Positions 8,341-17,152 of a stretch of 64,000 nucleotides of DNA are shown here, piece after piece. How positions within the stretch are numbered: the first letter of the stretch is position 1; each line of letters begins with the position of its first letter. The notes below the pieces were generated by a model that made no database searches, was not told the origin of the DNA, and saw only the letters and a program-made list of their open reading frames with translations. The stretch lies in contig DAOSWG010000005.1 of the NCBI GenBank assembly GCA_035379945.1, forward strand, positions 1 through 64,000. Direction: 5' to 3'. The position numbers and the translations under genes are program-made. This stretch comes from JAAYZB01 sp035379945 (GTDB taxonomy: Bacteria > Bacillota_I > Bacilli_A > Izemoplasmatales > Hujiaoplasmataceae).

Positions 8341-10038
8341 TCAAATTTGTTCAGGAAGAACAATAGTTATTTCGGTTCCTTTTCCTTCCTTGCTTTCCAA
8401 TTCGATTCTTCCTTGGTAAATAAGCACTATATGTTTCACGATCGAAAGTCCCAGTCCGGTTCCGCCGGACTTTTTGCTTCTTGCTTTGTCAACCCTGTAA
8501 AAACGTTCGAATACACGGCTTTGATCTGTACTTGGAATTCCAATTCCGTTATCGGTTACTTTGATGGTAATCTCCTTGTCTGTCGCGTTTGTTTCGATTT
8601 TCACCCATCCAGATTCTTTGCCGTATTGTATGCTATTTTCCATCAGGTTCCTTATAAGTTGTTCCATATGCTCCTGATTGGCACTAAAGGTCATCGGTAC
8701 AGATTGATTGATTAGTTTGATGTTTTTTGCTTGTGCCTGCGGTTCGAGTTTGTCCACAACCTCGCAAATCACCGCTTGCAAATCAATGGTCGACGGCGCT
8801 TTAAGCGGAATGTAATTTTCGTATTTAGAAAGATCAAGCATGTCAAGCACAAGTTTATTCATCCGTTTTGACTCATCCAGAATCCTCGAGGCCAGGTCGG
8901 CAATTTCATCCTGGTTGTGGATAATGCCGGAAGTAATCAATTCAGAAGAACCCATTATCGATGTCAACGGAGATTTGAGTTCGTGGGAAGCATTGACGAA
9001 GAAGTCGCGTTTGAGCGTTTCCATATTCTTGATAATGGTAACATCAGTGAATATCATCACTACGCCGGGTTGATTACGCCAATCCTTCTCTTCATATGCG
9101 ACTCCAACGGAGTAGTATGAATCATTGACGCTAATGACTAAAGTCGTCGATCCTTTTGATTCATATACTCGGTCAACGGCCTGTTGAAGCGGTTGACTAC
9201 GGAAAAGAAAGTTGTAATTGCGGTAGAGATGATTTTCTGAAGAATAGTTGAAAAGATGGGCGAGATACGAGTTGACCAGAACGATGTTTTCTTGATAGTC
9301 GAGCATGCATAATCCTTGGTTCATGTGATCAAGGAGAAAATCGCTTTTTTGTTTTTCTGCGTTCAGCGAAACTATGTTATCGGATATTGTTTTGTTTATT
9401 TCGTTGATTTCCACCAGTAGCCCATTGATTTCGTCATATTTTGAAACCGGCAACAGTTCGTTGTATTTGCCTTCTCCGACCGCTTGCAACACTTTTTTCA
9501 GGTCGTTGAACGGAGCCATGGTTCGGTCGATAAGCGATTTGCTTAAAAAATAAGCCAGAACCGCGATGATGGCGGCTATCAATAAAAGCAGTCCGATGAA
9601 GTCGTTGAAAAACGGGAGAATCGAATTAATGGGGACCGACACCCTAACATAATCGCCGTCATCAAACTGGAAAGCCAGATACATCATCTGTTGGTCAAGC
9701 GTAACTGACTTGCGGATGTAGATTGTTCCGGGATCCTGAAATTCCGGCCGGGTCAAATGATTTTCCAATTCGGTTGCGGAAGAATCTGCCAGGACTATGC
9801 CCGTATCGTCCATGAATGTTATTCTTAGATAATCTTCGATATTGTCGTATTTTTCAATTATTTCTGCCGGCGTCAAATCGTTTTCGTAGTCGGTCTTCAC
9901 TATCTCTAAATAATACCGCAAATTAAATTCGGTTACATTGTTCAAGTTGCGGCGAACAAGAAATATCGAACCGACCACAAAAGCAAGCAGTGCGACGGAA
10001 ACGACAAGTATGGACTGAGATGTTATTTTCCTTTTCAT
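8341..10038 (-). CDS. phoR: PhoR-like sensor histidine kinase
   Basis: This 565-aa kinase has two membrane segments (about 8-28 and 147-168) enclosing an extracytoplasmic sensor loop. Next come a HAMP-like linker (about 172-222), a PAS domain (about 235-335), a HisKA domain with FFVNASHELKSPLTS containing the phospho-acceptor His, and a HATPase with N, G1 (DNGIGIP) and G2 (GGTGLGLSIV) boxes. It is the last gene of the phosphate operon and overlaps the regulator gene by 4 bases. The gene symbol rests on this context, because WalK and PhoR kinases look alike in sequence. Confidence 0.9.
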   Translation of the reverse strand: MKRKITSQSILVVSVALLAFVVGSIFLVRRNLNNVTEFNLRYYLEIVKTDYENDLTPAEIIEKYDNIEDYLRITFMDDTGIVLADSSATELENHLTRPEFQDPGTIYIRKSVTLDQQMMYLAFQFDDGDYVRVSVPINSILPFFNDFIGLLLLIAAIIAVLAYFLSKSLIDRTMAPFNDLKKVLQAVGEGKYNELLPVSKYDEINGLLVEINEINKTISDNIVSLNAEKQKSDFLLDHMNQGLCMLDYQENIVLVNSYLAHLFNYSSENHLYRNYNFLFRSQPLQQAVDRVYESKGSTTLVISVNDSYYSVGVAYEEKDWRNQPGVVMIFTDVTIIKNMETLKRDFFVNASHELKSPLTSIMGSSELITSGIIHNQDEIADLASRILDESKRMNKLVLDMLDLSKYENYIPLKAPSTIDLQAVICEVVDKLEPQAQAKNIKLINQSVPMTFSANQEHMEQLIRNLMENSIQYGKESGWVKIETNATDKEITIKVTDNGIGIPSTDQSRVFERFYRVDKARSKKSGGTGLGLSIVKHIVLIYQGRIELESKEGKGTEITIVLPEQI

Positions 10039-10721
10039 AGGATAGCCTTATAGCCGATACCGCGTATAGTAAGAATCGGGGCTTCCGCCAGTCCTATCGA
10101 TGCCAGTTTTTGCCTGATCGTCTTGATATGGGCATCGACGGTTCTAGATTCCCCAATAAAATCATAGCCCCAAACGGTTTCGACGATTTCGTTTCTAGTT
10201 ACCGTTTGCCCGTTGTTAGAAACCAACAGCTTCAACAGTTCATATTCCTTCGCGGTCATGACGACGCTTTTGCCTTTGAATGTACACGTTCTTTCGCTAT
10301 CGAAAAGAATTAGGCCGGAAACTTCGATTTCTTTTTCTGTCCCGCCTTTTTTGCTGCGGCGCAAAAGTGCTTTTATGCGACTGACAAGTTCCAAGACCCC
10401 GAACGGTTTGATCATATAGTCGTCCGCTCCCAAATCGAGTCCAACCACTTTGTCAATTTCCGAACTTTTAGCCGACACAATCAGTACGGGGATGTTTTTC
10501 CACATAACGGTGTTTTTCATTTTCTGTAATATTCCAATGCCATCTTCTCCCGGCAACATAATGTCAAGCGAAACCAGATCGGGAAGTTTTTGTTCCATCT
10601 GCGTGTAAAAACTCTCGGCATCGCCGAAGACCTCAACTTCAAACCCCGAATTTTGCAAAGCGATTTTTATAACGTATTGAATATTTATATCGTCTTCAAC
10701 AGTATATATCAAAGATCCCAT
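10035..10721 (-). CDS. phoP: PhoP/PhoB-like response regulator
   Basis: This 228-aa OmpR-family regulator has a receiver domain with the acidic pair in VEDDINIQ, the phospho-acceptor Asp in PDLVSLDIMLPGEDG (about residue 54) and the Lys in DDYMIKPFG. The C-terminal winged helix ends in VDAHIKTIRQKL and TIRGIGYK. It would bind Pho boxes and activate the pst operon at low phosphate. AAGGAG lies 8 bases before the ATG. phoU ends 15 bases upstream and phoR overlaps downstream. Confidence 0.92.
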   Translation of the reverse strand: MGSLIYTVEDDINIQYVIKIALQNSGFEVEVFGDAESFYTQMEQKLPDLVSLDIMLPGEDGIGILQKMKNTVMWKNIPVLIVSAKSSEIDKVVGLDLGADDYMIKPFGVLELVSRIKALLRRSKKGGTEKEIEVSGLILFDSERTCTFKGKSVVMTAKEYELLKLLVSNNGQTVTRNEIVETVWGYDFIGESRTVDAHIKTIRQKLASIGLAEAPILTIRGIGYKAIL

Positions 10722-10736
10722 TTTATAGTCTCCTTT

Positions 10737-11390
10737 TCATATATCATAATTGTGCGCTCCGGTTATGGCAAATATCACCCATTCGCCGATGTTGACGGCG
10801 TGATCGCCAATTCTCTCCAAATACTTGGCTACCATCATCAGATATATCGCATAATCCGCATCCATCGTTTGCATTCTTATGGCTTTGACGACATCGTTTC
10901 TTACTTTGTCGAACAAAGCATCCACTTCGTCGTCGGATTTGATAACCGCTTTTGCTAGTTGGATATCGAGAGAAGTAAATGATTCCAGCGCATCTCTGAT
11001 CATGTCCTGGGTTTTTCCGGTTATTTCTGTCAGGTCCTCGGTTTTTGTATTTTGTTTTTCCGTTTCCATGAAAACGGTTATCTTTGCTATGTCGGCGGCG
11101 TGATCGCCGATCCTTTCCAAGTCGGTTATCATTTTTAAAACCGACGTGATCAGACGCAAATCTTTTGCTACCGGCTGTTCCCGTAAAATGATTCTGAGAC
11201 ACTCTTTTTCTATCATCGCCTCGCAGGCGTTGACTTCTTTGTCCTTTTCGATAATCATTGTAGCCAGTTCGGTATTCATGTCAAGAAAGGATCGAAAACT
11301 CTCGTGAATGTTTTCAATCACCAAATCTCCCATTTTCACCAAATCTAGTTTGAGGTGTTCGAGTTCGCTGTCGAACTTTGTCCTTTGCAT
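10737..11390 (-). CDS. phoU: Phosphate signalling complex protein PhoU
   Basis: This 217-aa protein consists of two similar three-helix bundles. Each carries the metal-binding signature E(R)IGDHA: DLERIGDHAADIAK at about 95 and YLERIGDHAVNIGEW at about 195. PhoU couples the Pst transporter to PhoR and dampens signalling when phosphate is plentiful. I chose ATG at 11390 (MQRTKF). A TTG one codon upstream has better spacing (9) to the GGAGG, while the longer frame to 11609 runs back into pstB. The gap to pstB holds a possible internal promoter (TTGGCC, 18 bases, TATAAT, minus strand). Confidence 0.93.
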   Translation of the reverse strand: MQRTKFDSELEHLKLDLVKMGDLVIENIHESFRSFLDMNTELATMIIEKDKEVNACEAMIEKECLRIILREQPVAKDLRLITSVLKMITDLERIGDHAADIAKITVFMETEKQNTKTEDLTEITGKTQDMIRDALESFTSLDIQLAKAVIKSDDEVDALFDKVRNDVVKAIRMQTMDADYAIYLMMVAKYLERIGDHAVNIGEWVIFAITGAHNYDI

Positions 11391-11448
11391 CAAAGGTATC
11401 ATCCTCCATTTATTATTATAATATAAAGTTGTCTTTCCGGCCAAACGA

Positions 11449-12204
11449 TTATCCGAATCTGCCGGTGATATAATCTTCGGTTTCTTTTTGTTTCGGCTGG
11501 CCGAATATCTGATCGGTTGTACCAAACTCGACCAATCTTCCCAACAAGAAGAACGCCGTGTAATCCGAAACCCGTGCTGCTTGTTGCATGTTGTGAGTGA
11601 CAATGACAATTGTGTATTTGTCTTTCAGCCCGACGATCAGCTCTTCAATCTTCGCCGTGGCAATTGGATCCAGCGCGCTTGTCGGTTCGTCCATCAGTAT
11701 CACTTCCGGTTCCATGGCGATCGTCCTTGCAATGCAAAGACGCTGTTGCTGCCCGCCGGAAAGACTCAAGGCATTATCGTTTAATCTGTCTTTCACTTCA
11801 TCATACAAAGCCGCGTTAACCAATGCCTTTTTTACAATATCCTGCAGTTCCTTTTTTCCTTTTATGCCTTGACATCTCGGACCATAAGCGACATTGTCAA
11901 AAATACTCATCGGAAACGGATTGGGTTTTTGAAAGACCATTCCGACTTTTGTGCGGAGTTCTATGACATCATAATTTTTTGTGTAGATATCGTTGTTTTC
12001 GTATCTGACATATCCTTCTATAAAACAGTTGTCAATCAGATCATTCATCCGGTTCAGACATCTTAATAAAGTAGATTTTCCACATCCGGATGGACCGATA
12101 AGCGCAGTGATTTTTTTTGCTTCGATATCCATTTTGATGTTTATCAAAGCTTGTTTGTCTTTGTATCTCAAATTCAATTCATCAATTTCAAATACTTGTT
12201 CCAT
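11449..12204 (-). CDS. pstB: Phosphate ABC transporter ATP-binding protein PstB
   Basis: This 251-aa ABC ATPase energises phosphate import. Walker A is GPSGCGKSTLL (about 34-44), the Q-loop region is MVFQKPNPFPMSIFDNV, the signature is LSGGQQQRLCIAR, Walker B is VILMDEPTSALDP, and the switch His lies in VTHNMQQA. The CLNRMNDL and QKPNPFP segments are typical of PstB. I start at the ATG at 12204, 12 bases after GAGG; a TTG four codons upstream abuts the SD sequence and is unlikely. The pstA stop lies 9 bases upstream. Confidence 0.95.
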   Translation of the reverse strand: MEQVFEIDELNLRYKDKQALINIKMDIEAKKITALIGPSGCGKSTLLRCLNRMNDLIDNCFIEGYVRYENNDIYTKNYDVIELRTKVGMVFQKPNPFPMSIFDNVAYGPRCQGIKGKKELQDIVKKALVNAALYDEVKDRLNDNALSLSGGQQQRLCIARTIAMEPEVILMDEPTSALDPIATAKIEELIVGLKDKYTIVIVTHNMQQAARVSDYTAFFLLGRLVEFGTTDQIFGQPKQKETEDYITGRFG

Positions 12205-12212
12205 AAATATTA

Positions 12213-13427
12213 TCAACCTCGATTCCGATCGAAAGTCAGTTTATAAGAAATCAATTTCACTGTCATATTGAGAATCAAAACGACAATCAAAATGATTAGC
12301 GAAACGGCACAGGCGAGTTCGAAGTTGGGAACCTCGCCGGCCATGATGCTCCAAATGAAGACGGCGAGCGATGTTGACTTTTCCGTAACCACTATGTTGT
12401 CTTTTATAACGGTTCCTATTGCATAGATCAAAGCCGCCGATTCTCCGATGATCCTTCCCACACTAAGCAATGTCGCTGTTAATATCCCCGGAAGAGAACA
12501 GCGTAATATTATTTTAAAAGTCGTTTGGGTTTTATTGGCGCCGAGGGCAAACGATGCCTGCCGGTAATCGTCGGGGATGACTTTCAAGGATTCTTCCACC
12601 GATGAAATTATCACCGGCAAAACGATTACGGCAAGAGTTAAGGATCCGGATATTATGTTGCCTCCGGACGCTTTGGTAAGCGTACTGGTAAGCGGTATGA
12701 AAACGGCAGCCCCCAAAAGACCGAATATGATTGAAGGAACCCCTGTCAACAATTCCACCGATCTCCTAAGTACGTTGATATACCATTTGTCTTTCGGAGC
12801 GAATTCGTGAAGATAAATTGCAGTGAAAACACCTAACGGCATCGCGATTATCATGGTAAAAAATATCAAATATCCGGTTGTGACGAGCGATCCTCTGATT
12901 CCGCTTCCGGCAGTTGTTGTTATCATGTCTTTTATACCGTCAGCGTTGTCAAAAAGCTCTATCGCAGCTTTTGCTCCGTTCTTGCTATACATGACGGTGT
13001 TGTTAGAAAAAATAATTTTTACCATCGATTGACCGCCAGATATGGCCACATAATTTTTTTCATCATTCTTGTCGCGCAAATTGGCCAGCGGAGATTCATC
13101 CGATACATAAACTACAAGGACGTAGTCTTTTCCTTCAAAATTGATGTCATCTTTTAAGGCTATTCCCCATTTTTCAGAGTAGAAAACGTCACTTTCAAAC
13201 TCTCTGTTGGCGGAGTATCCGTCCTGATTCAGTTCTCCTTCGTAATAGCTGTCGTAGGTGGCTGCGTAATAATCGCCCGTGATCAAGTCCCATGATAACA
13301 GATTAGCTCCTTTATCGATTATGTACGAGAACAAAAGCATCAAAATAAGCAAGCCAAACAGTGAAATCGTGGCTATTCCTGCATATGCTCCTCGATCAAG
13401 AATATTTTTCCTCCTTTTTTTCATCAT
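12213..13427 (-). CDS. pstA: Phosphate ABC transporter permease PstA with an extra extracytoplasmic domain
   Basis: At 404 aa this permease is about 110 aa longer than the usual PstA. After TM1 (about 15-38) there is a polar stretch of about 125 residues (about 43-168) before the regular permease core resumes with GIRGSLVTTGYL. The core shows the cytoplasmic EAA-type loop after LTGVPSIIFGL and the segments SVEESLKVIPDDYRQASFAL and GRIIGESAALIYAIG. The insert contains WGIALKDD, VVYVSDESPLANL and KNGAKAAIEL, which recall a PDZ fold; this is weak. Coding is continuous and it overlaps pstC by 4 bases, so the insert is not a fusion artefact of neighbouring genes. Confidence 0.92.
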   Translation of the reverse strand: MMKKRRKNILDRGAYAGIATISLFGLLILMLLFSYIIDKGANLLSWDLITGDYYAATYDSYYEGELNQDGYSANREFESDVFYSEKWGIALKDDINFEGKDYVLVVYVSDESPLANLRDKNDEKNYVAISGGQSMVKIIFSNNTVMYSKNGAKAAIELFDNADGIKDMITTTAGSGIRGSLVTTGYLIFFTMIIAMPLGVFTAIYLHEFAPKDKWYINVLRRSVELLTGVPSIIFGLLGAAVFIPLTSTLTKASGGNIISGSLTLAVIVLPVIISSVEESLKVIPDDYRQASFALGANKTQTTFKIILRCSLPGILTATLLSVGRIIGESAALIYAIGTVIKDNIVVTEKSTSLAVFIWSIMAGEVPNFELACAVSLIILIVVLILNMTVKLISYKLTFDRNRG

Positions 13428-14347
13428 GAATATTTCCCAATCCTTTTTTTGAAATGATTCAAAAGCAGATTGCCAAAAAGAATGACAAACACCAGCACAA
13501 TCCCCACGGAAAAACGAATGTCATAGTCGACTCCAGATGTTTCTTTCAAACCGAGAAGCATGGTGGATGTCAAGGTTCTGGTTGTGGAAAAAAGATCAAA
13601 AGAAGGCCCGCTCCCGGCGTTTCCCGCAACCATGCTTACGGCTGTAGCTTCTCCGAGGGCTCTCCCGATTCCAAGGATGACACCGGAAAATATTCCTGAT
13701 TTCGCTGTTAACAATGTGACTTTGAAATATGTCTGGATTCTTGATGCCCCCAACGCGAGAGACCCTTTTTCCAAATTGGTATCCACGGCGTTTATCGCCG
13801 TGATCGACATAAGTGTAACGGTAGGGTAAATCATTATCGCCAGGACCAGTATGGTCGACAGAGTCGAAATGCCACCGGCCGTCTGAGACCCAAACACATC
13901 CGCGAGTCCGATTACGAATTTGGTTATGACTCCAAGTCCGAAAACCCCATAGATTATCGAAGGGATTGCCGCCAACAATTCAATGACGGTTTTCAGAAAT
14001 CCGCCGATGATTCTGTTTGTCATCTTGGCAATAAATAGTGCCGTCGTGACGGATATGACCACCGCTATAATCGCCGCTAGCGCCACAACATATATTGTGT
14101 TCACAACAATGAAAAAAATGCCATAAGCCGTTGGCGGAACATACCATGTGGTTCCTGTCAGAAAGCGCAAAAGATTTACACTTTCGCTGCCATAACTGGA
14201 AACAAGGAAAGGTGCGACCCCTCGCTTCGCCACAAAGATGATGATGAAAAAAACGAAGGATGCGCTGATGACAGACGGAACCAGCAATAGAATGTGCGTT
14301 AACTTATCCCGGCTGTTTTTCTTTTTATCTATCGTCCTGCAAACCAT
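13424..14347 (-). CDS. pstC: Phosphate ABC transporter permease PstC
   Basis: This 307-aa inner-membrane permease has about six membrane segments. Landmarks are VAKRGVAPF after TM1, LLAAIPSIIYGVFGLGV and GASRIQTYFKVTLLTAKSGIFSGVILGIGRALGEATAV, the last being the coupling loop that contacts PstB (quoted here in part). It pairs with PstA as a heterodimer. GGGGGA lies 5 bases before the ATG. A strong hairpin separates it from pstS, which may let pstS message accumulate independently. Confidence 0.94.
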   Translation of the reverse strand: MVCRTIDKKKNSRDKLTHILLLVPSVISASFVFFIIIFVAKRGVAPFLVSSYGSESVNLLRFLTGTTWYVPPTAYGIFFIVVNTIYVVALAAIIAVVISVTTALFIAKMTNRIIGGFLKTVIELLAAIPSIIYGVFGLGVITKFVIGLADVFGSQTAGGISTLSTILVLAIMIYPTVTLMSITAINAVDTNLEKGSLALGASRIQTYFKVTLLTAKSGIFSGVILGIGRALGEATAVSMVAGNAGSGPSFDLFSTTRTLTSTMLLGLKETSGVDYDIRFSVGIVLVFVILFGNLLLNHFKKRIGKYS

Positions 14348-14369
14348 GCTAATCCCCCAAAGTACAAGC

Positions 14370-14395
14370 GGCAGACCCGATCTTCATGGTCCGCC
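14370..14395. promoter_or_regulatory. Stem-loop in the pstS-pstC gap
   Basis: GGCAGACC (14370-14377) pairs with GGTCCGCC (14388-14395), with one G-U pair. On the transcribed minus strand no T-run follows, so it is more likely an RNA-stabilising or processing hairpin that raises pstS message over the permease genes. The T-run lies on the plus-strand side, where no gene reads towards it. Confidence 0.5.
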
Positions 14396-14421
14396 GATTT
14401 TTTATAAATCCCGTTTTCTTT

Positions 14422-15372
14422 TCAATCAAGATTCTCCCACTTGTTGATCTGACCGTCAAAGATTTGTTTCAATTGTTCGCCAGTCAAAGAAGTCAACAGA
14501 TTGTTCTGGGAATTCACAACCACCACCACGGCGTCATAACAAATTTGACCCGTTGTCCCAACAGAGGCCGGTTCCGTATCTTTAAAGTATCTTGATGCAA
14601 ATCCGATATGAAGCAGATTTGCTCCTTCCGATTCACTTCCTTGAGTACGCTTGTATGCATCTCCGGATCCCGTGTGGTTGTGTTCGGCGACAAAGTTTCC
14701 ACATTTTGTACTGAATTCCTGAGTCAAGGCTCTGGCGATATTTTCCACGGAAGTAGATCCTCCGATATAGATCGTAACATCGGAGTTGTCTTGTTCGCAA
14801 ACCGGATACTGGTTTTTGATATCATCCCACGAAACATCTGTTACCGCTATGCTCACAATGCCCGATTCATTGGCGATGGTCGCTTTTCCGTCGGTCGTTG
14901 ACATGTATGCCACAAACGCTTCGACGATCTGCTGCTCTCTGTCCATGCCCGTCCAATCGGAACGAACGATGTAATTGAACGGACGCTTGAGTGCGTATGT
15001 TTCGTTAATCACGTTTTCTTCCGTCGCTTCAATTCCGTCGAACGCTAATCCTGTCAATCCAGATTCCAAAAGTGATGCTAACGAAATATATCCGATTCCG
15101 TAGATGTCGTTCGTTACGGCGGTGATCATACTGCCGTTGCTGTCGACTTCAACATACGAAGTTGCTAAAACCGAGTTGTCTGCCACCGCGTCGTCAAAAT
15201 CTATCCCGCTGAAGAAGGCGTCCCTGGTTCCGGATGTTGTGTCTCTGGTATACACTGTGATATTTCTTGAACTGTCAAATGCTTCTGTAGTAGTGACATC
15301 CGATGTGTTTCCCGCGCAAGCGGTCATTGCCGCTACCATGAATATCATTATACCGAATAAGATTTTTTTCAT
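14422..15372 (-). CDS. pstS: Phosphate-binding lipoprotein PstS, apparently circularly permuted
   Basis: This 316-aa lipoprotein has a signal peptide with lipobox MTAC and Cys at about residue 19. I chose the start MKKILFG at 15372, because AAAGGAGAG lies about 7 bases upstream. The PstS motifs are present but in swapped order. The first half carries elements normally in the C-terminal half (ITVYTRDTTSGTRDAFF at about 38-54, then YGIGYISL and ALKRPF). The second half, from about 198, carries the normal N-terminal elements (IYIGGSTSVENI, TGSGDA, IGFASRYF) and ends at QIFDGQINKWENLD. It is the first gene of the operon, so its role in phosphate capture is well supported by context. Confidence 0.9.
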   Translation of the reverse strand: MKKILFGIMIFMVAAMTACAGNTSDVTTTEAFDSSRNITVYTRDTTSGTRDAFFSGIDFDDAVADNSVLATSYVEVDSNGSMITAVTNDIYGIGYISLASLLESGLTGLAFDGIEATEENVINETYALKRPFNYIVRSDWTGMDREQQIVEAFVAYMSTTDGKATIANESGIVSIAVTDVSWDDIKNQYPVCEQDNSDVTIYIGGSTSVENIARALTQEFSTKCGNFVAEHNHTGSGDAYKRTQGSESEGANLLHIGFASRYFKDTEPASVGTTGQICYDAVVVVVNSQNNLLTSLTGEQLKQIFDGQINKWENLD

Positions 15373-15431
15373 TTTCTCTCTCCTTTTCATGCCTTTATCT
15401 TATTCCATCCAAGGTTTTTGAAAATACCGTT

Positions 15432-15451
15432 GTTAGGTAAAGTTACGTAAA
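15432..15451 (-). promoter_or_regulatory. Putative Pho box upstream of pstS
   Basis: On the minus strand two 10-mers, TTTACGTAAC and TTTACCTAAC, lie in tandem and differ at one position. They resemble the TT(A/T)ACA direct repeats bound by PhoP in Firmicutes, with the expected spacing of about one helical turn. A TATTTT at 15426-15421 could be the -10, 19 bases after the first repeat. The match is modest. Confidence 0.5.
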
Positions 15452-15466
15452 TTATATGTAAAAAAA

Positions 15467-15485
15467 AGCACCCTTTTCGGGTGCT
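15467..15485 (-). terminator. Intrinsic terminator of punA
   Basis: AGCACCC (15485-15479, minus strand) pairs with GGGTGCT (15473-15467) and is followed by TTTTTTT on the minus strand. It closes the punA transcript just upstream of the pst promoter region. Confidence 0.85.
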
Positions 15486-15491
15486 GTCTCG

Positions 15492-16307
15492 TTAATCAAT
15501 TTGATTGATGGTTTCCGTCAGTATTTTTGTCAATTTATCGTTTGTCTTGTTGGCGACTTCCAAAACTTCCTGGTGAGATAGTTTTTTTTCTCCCAGTCCG
15601 GTGGCTTTGTTTGTAATGCATGATATCCCGAGAATTTTCATTCCCGCCCACTTTGCTATGATAACTTCCGGAACCGTCGACATTCCCACAACGTCGCCGC
15701 CTAATCGGCGATATGCGTTGATTTCCGCTTTGGTTTCATAACTGGGACCATTGTAGCCAACATAAATTCCGGTATGTGTTCTAATGTTTTGAGCGCTCGC
15801 CGCTTTCTCGGCTTTTTTTGTGAGATGAGTATCGTATGGTTCGGACATGTCGCAAAACACGCTTGTCCCTTCTTTTGAAATCATTCCGGCAAGCGGATTC
15901 CGGCCGGTCATGTTTATGTGGTCGCTTATCAACATGATATCTCCGGGAATATATTCCGGATTCATTCCTCCGCACGCGTTGGTCACGATTAACGTTTTGA
16001 TTCCAAGCGCCTGCAACAACAATACCGGAACTCTCATTTCCTCGTCAGAATATCCTTCATAATAATGTGGGCGGCCTTCCATGCAACAAATCGGTTTGCC
16101 ACGGAATTTGCCAATATGGAATTTTCCTGAATGCCCCGGTACGGACGACTTCCAAAAAGGAAATATGTCTTTGTAAGTTGCTGTTTTCTTTTCGCTTATC
16201 AGATCGGCGAATCCGCCAAGCCCTGAACCTAGTATCACAGCGATCTGTGGACGAAGTTCGGTTATGGATTGAATTCGTTCCAAACTTGTTTCAATTTCCG
16301 TTTTCAT
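15492..16307 (-). CDS. punA: Purine nucleoside phosphorylase (PNP-I, inosine/guanosine type)
   Basis: This 271-aa enzyme phosphorolyses purine (deoxy)nucleosides in salvage. The phosphate loop is AVILGSGLGGFAD (about 23-35). GRPHYYEGY, TNACGGMNPEY (about 117-127) and the base-site segment GPSYETKAEINAYRRLGGD are all characteristic of the trimeric PNP family, and VVGMSTVPEVIIAKWAGM follows. The start ATG lies inside the 3' end of folD (17-base overlap), which indicates translational coupling. It is the last gene of the flavin reductase-folD-punA unit and ends in a strong terminator. Confidence 0.93.
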   Translation of the reverse strand: MKTEIETSLERIQSITELRPQIAVILGSGLGGFADLISEKKTATYKDIFPFWKSSVPGHSGKFHIGKFRGKPICCMEGRPHYYEGYSDEEMRVPVLLLQALGIKTLIVTNACGGMNPEYIPGDIMLISDHINMTGRNPLAGMISKEGTSVFCDMSEPYDTHLTKKAEKAASAQNIRTHTGIYVGYNGPSYETKAEINAYRRLGGDVVGMSTVPEVIIAKWAGMKILGISCITNKATGLGEKKLSHQEVLEVANKTNDKLTKILTETINQID

Positions 16308-17151
16308 TTTGCATCCGTTTGAAACAAAGAAGAGTGTTTTCCAAGAGACATGCCACGGTCATCGGCCCGACGCCTCCCGGAACGGGGGTTATGTATCCGG
16401 CTTTCTTTTCGACTTTGTCAAAATCAACATCGCCCGTTAGTTGCCCGTCGACTCTGGATATACCGACATCAATCACCGCGGCTCCCTCTTTGATGAAGGT
16501 GTCATCGACCATTTTAGGTTTGCCTGTAGCCGCGACCAAAATGTCTGCCTCCCTGGCGACTGCTGGAAGATCTTTGGTTTTGCTATGACAAATGGTGACG
16601 GTTCCGTTTTTTGCCAAAAGCAGACTGGCAACCGGCTTCCCTACAATTTGGCTTCTCCCGATCACAACGCATCTTTTTCCTTCTGGATTGATTTCGTAGG
16701 CTTCCAAAAGTTCCATGATCCCGAGTGGAGTGCAAGGAACCATCGCCGGTCTGCTGTTGGTCAGGTTGGCAACGTTTTCCGGGGTGAAACCGTCAACGTC
16801 TTTTTGAGGTGATATTTTATCGACCAGCTCATCTTTGTTCAAGTGTCTCGGTACGGGCATTTGTAAAAGAATACCGTTTATTTCGTCATCAGAATTTAAT
16901 TCGCCTATGAGTTCGAGCATCTCCGCTTGACTTACTGTTTCTTCTTTGTGATATACAACGCTTTCGATGCCGACGTTCCTGCAGGCTTTTTCCTTTCCGG
17001 CCACGTATGATTCCCCCGCGGGATCGTTTCCGATCACAATCACTGCGAGTTTTGGTGTCTTGCCATATTTAATTTTAAGAATCTCGGTTTCTTTGGCAAT
17101 TTTTTCCCTGATCGTTTTGGATAATTTTTTGCCGTCCATAATAATTGCCAT
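16291..17151 (-). CDS. folD: Methylenetetrahydrofolate dehydrogenase/cyclohydrolase FolD
   Basis: This 286-aa bifunctional enzyme interconverts 5,10-methylene- and 10-formyl-tetrahydrofolate. Family motifs are ESYVAGKEKACRNVGIE (about 48-64) with the conserved YVxxK, ILLQMPVPRHL, DGFTPENVANL, TPCTPLGIMELLE, the NADP loop VVIGRSQIVGKPVA and PVPGGVGPMTVACLLENT near the end. It starts 1 base after the flavin reductase stop, so the genes are coupled. It supplies one-carbon units, as does glyA at 47.4 kb. Confidence 0.95.
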   Translation of the reverse strand: MAIIMDGKKLSKTIREKIAKETEILKIKYGKTPKLAVIVIGNDPAGESYVAGKEKACRNVGIESVVYHKEETVSQAEMLELIGELNSDDEINGILLQMPVPRHLNKDELVDKISPQKDVDGFTPENVANLTNSRPAMVPCTPLGIMELLEAYEINPEGKRCVVIGRSQIVGKPVASLLLAKNGTVTICHSKTKDLPAVAREADILVAATGKPKMVDDTFIKEGAAVIDVGISRVDGQLTGDVDFDKVEKKAGYITPVPGGVGPMTVACLLENTLLCFKRMQNENGN

Positions 17152-17152
17152 A

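Noticed and set aside
14370..14395. Terminator between pstS and pstC
   Set aside because: The T-run is on the plus-strand side; on the transcribed strand the stem has no U-tract, so complete termination is unlikely.
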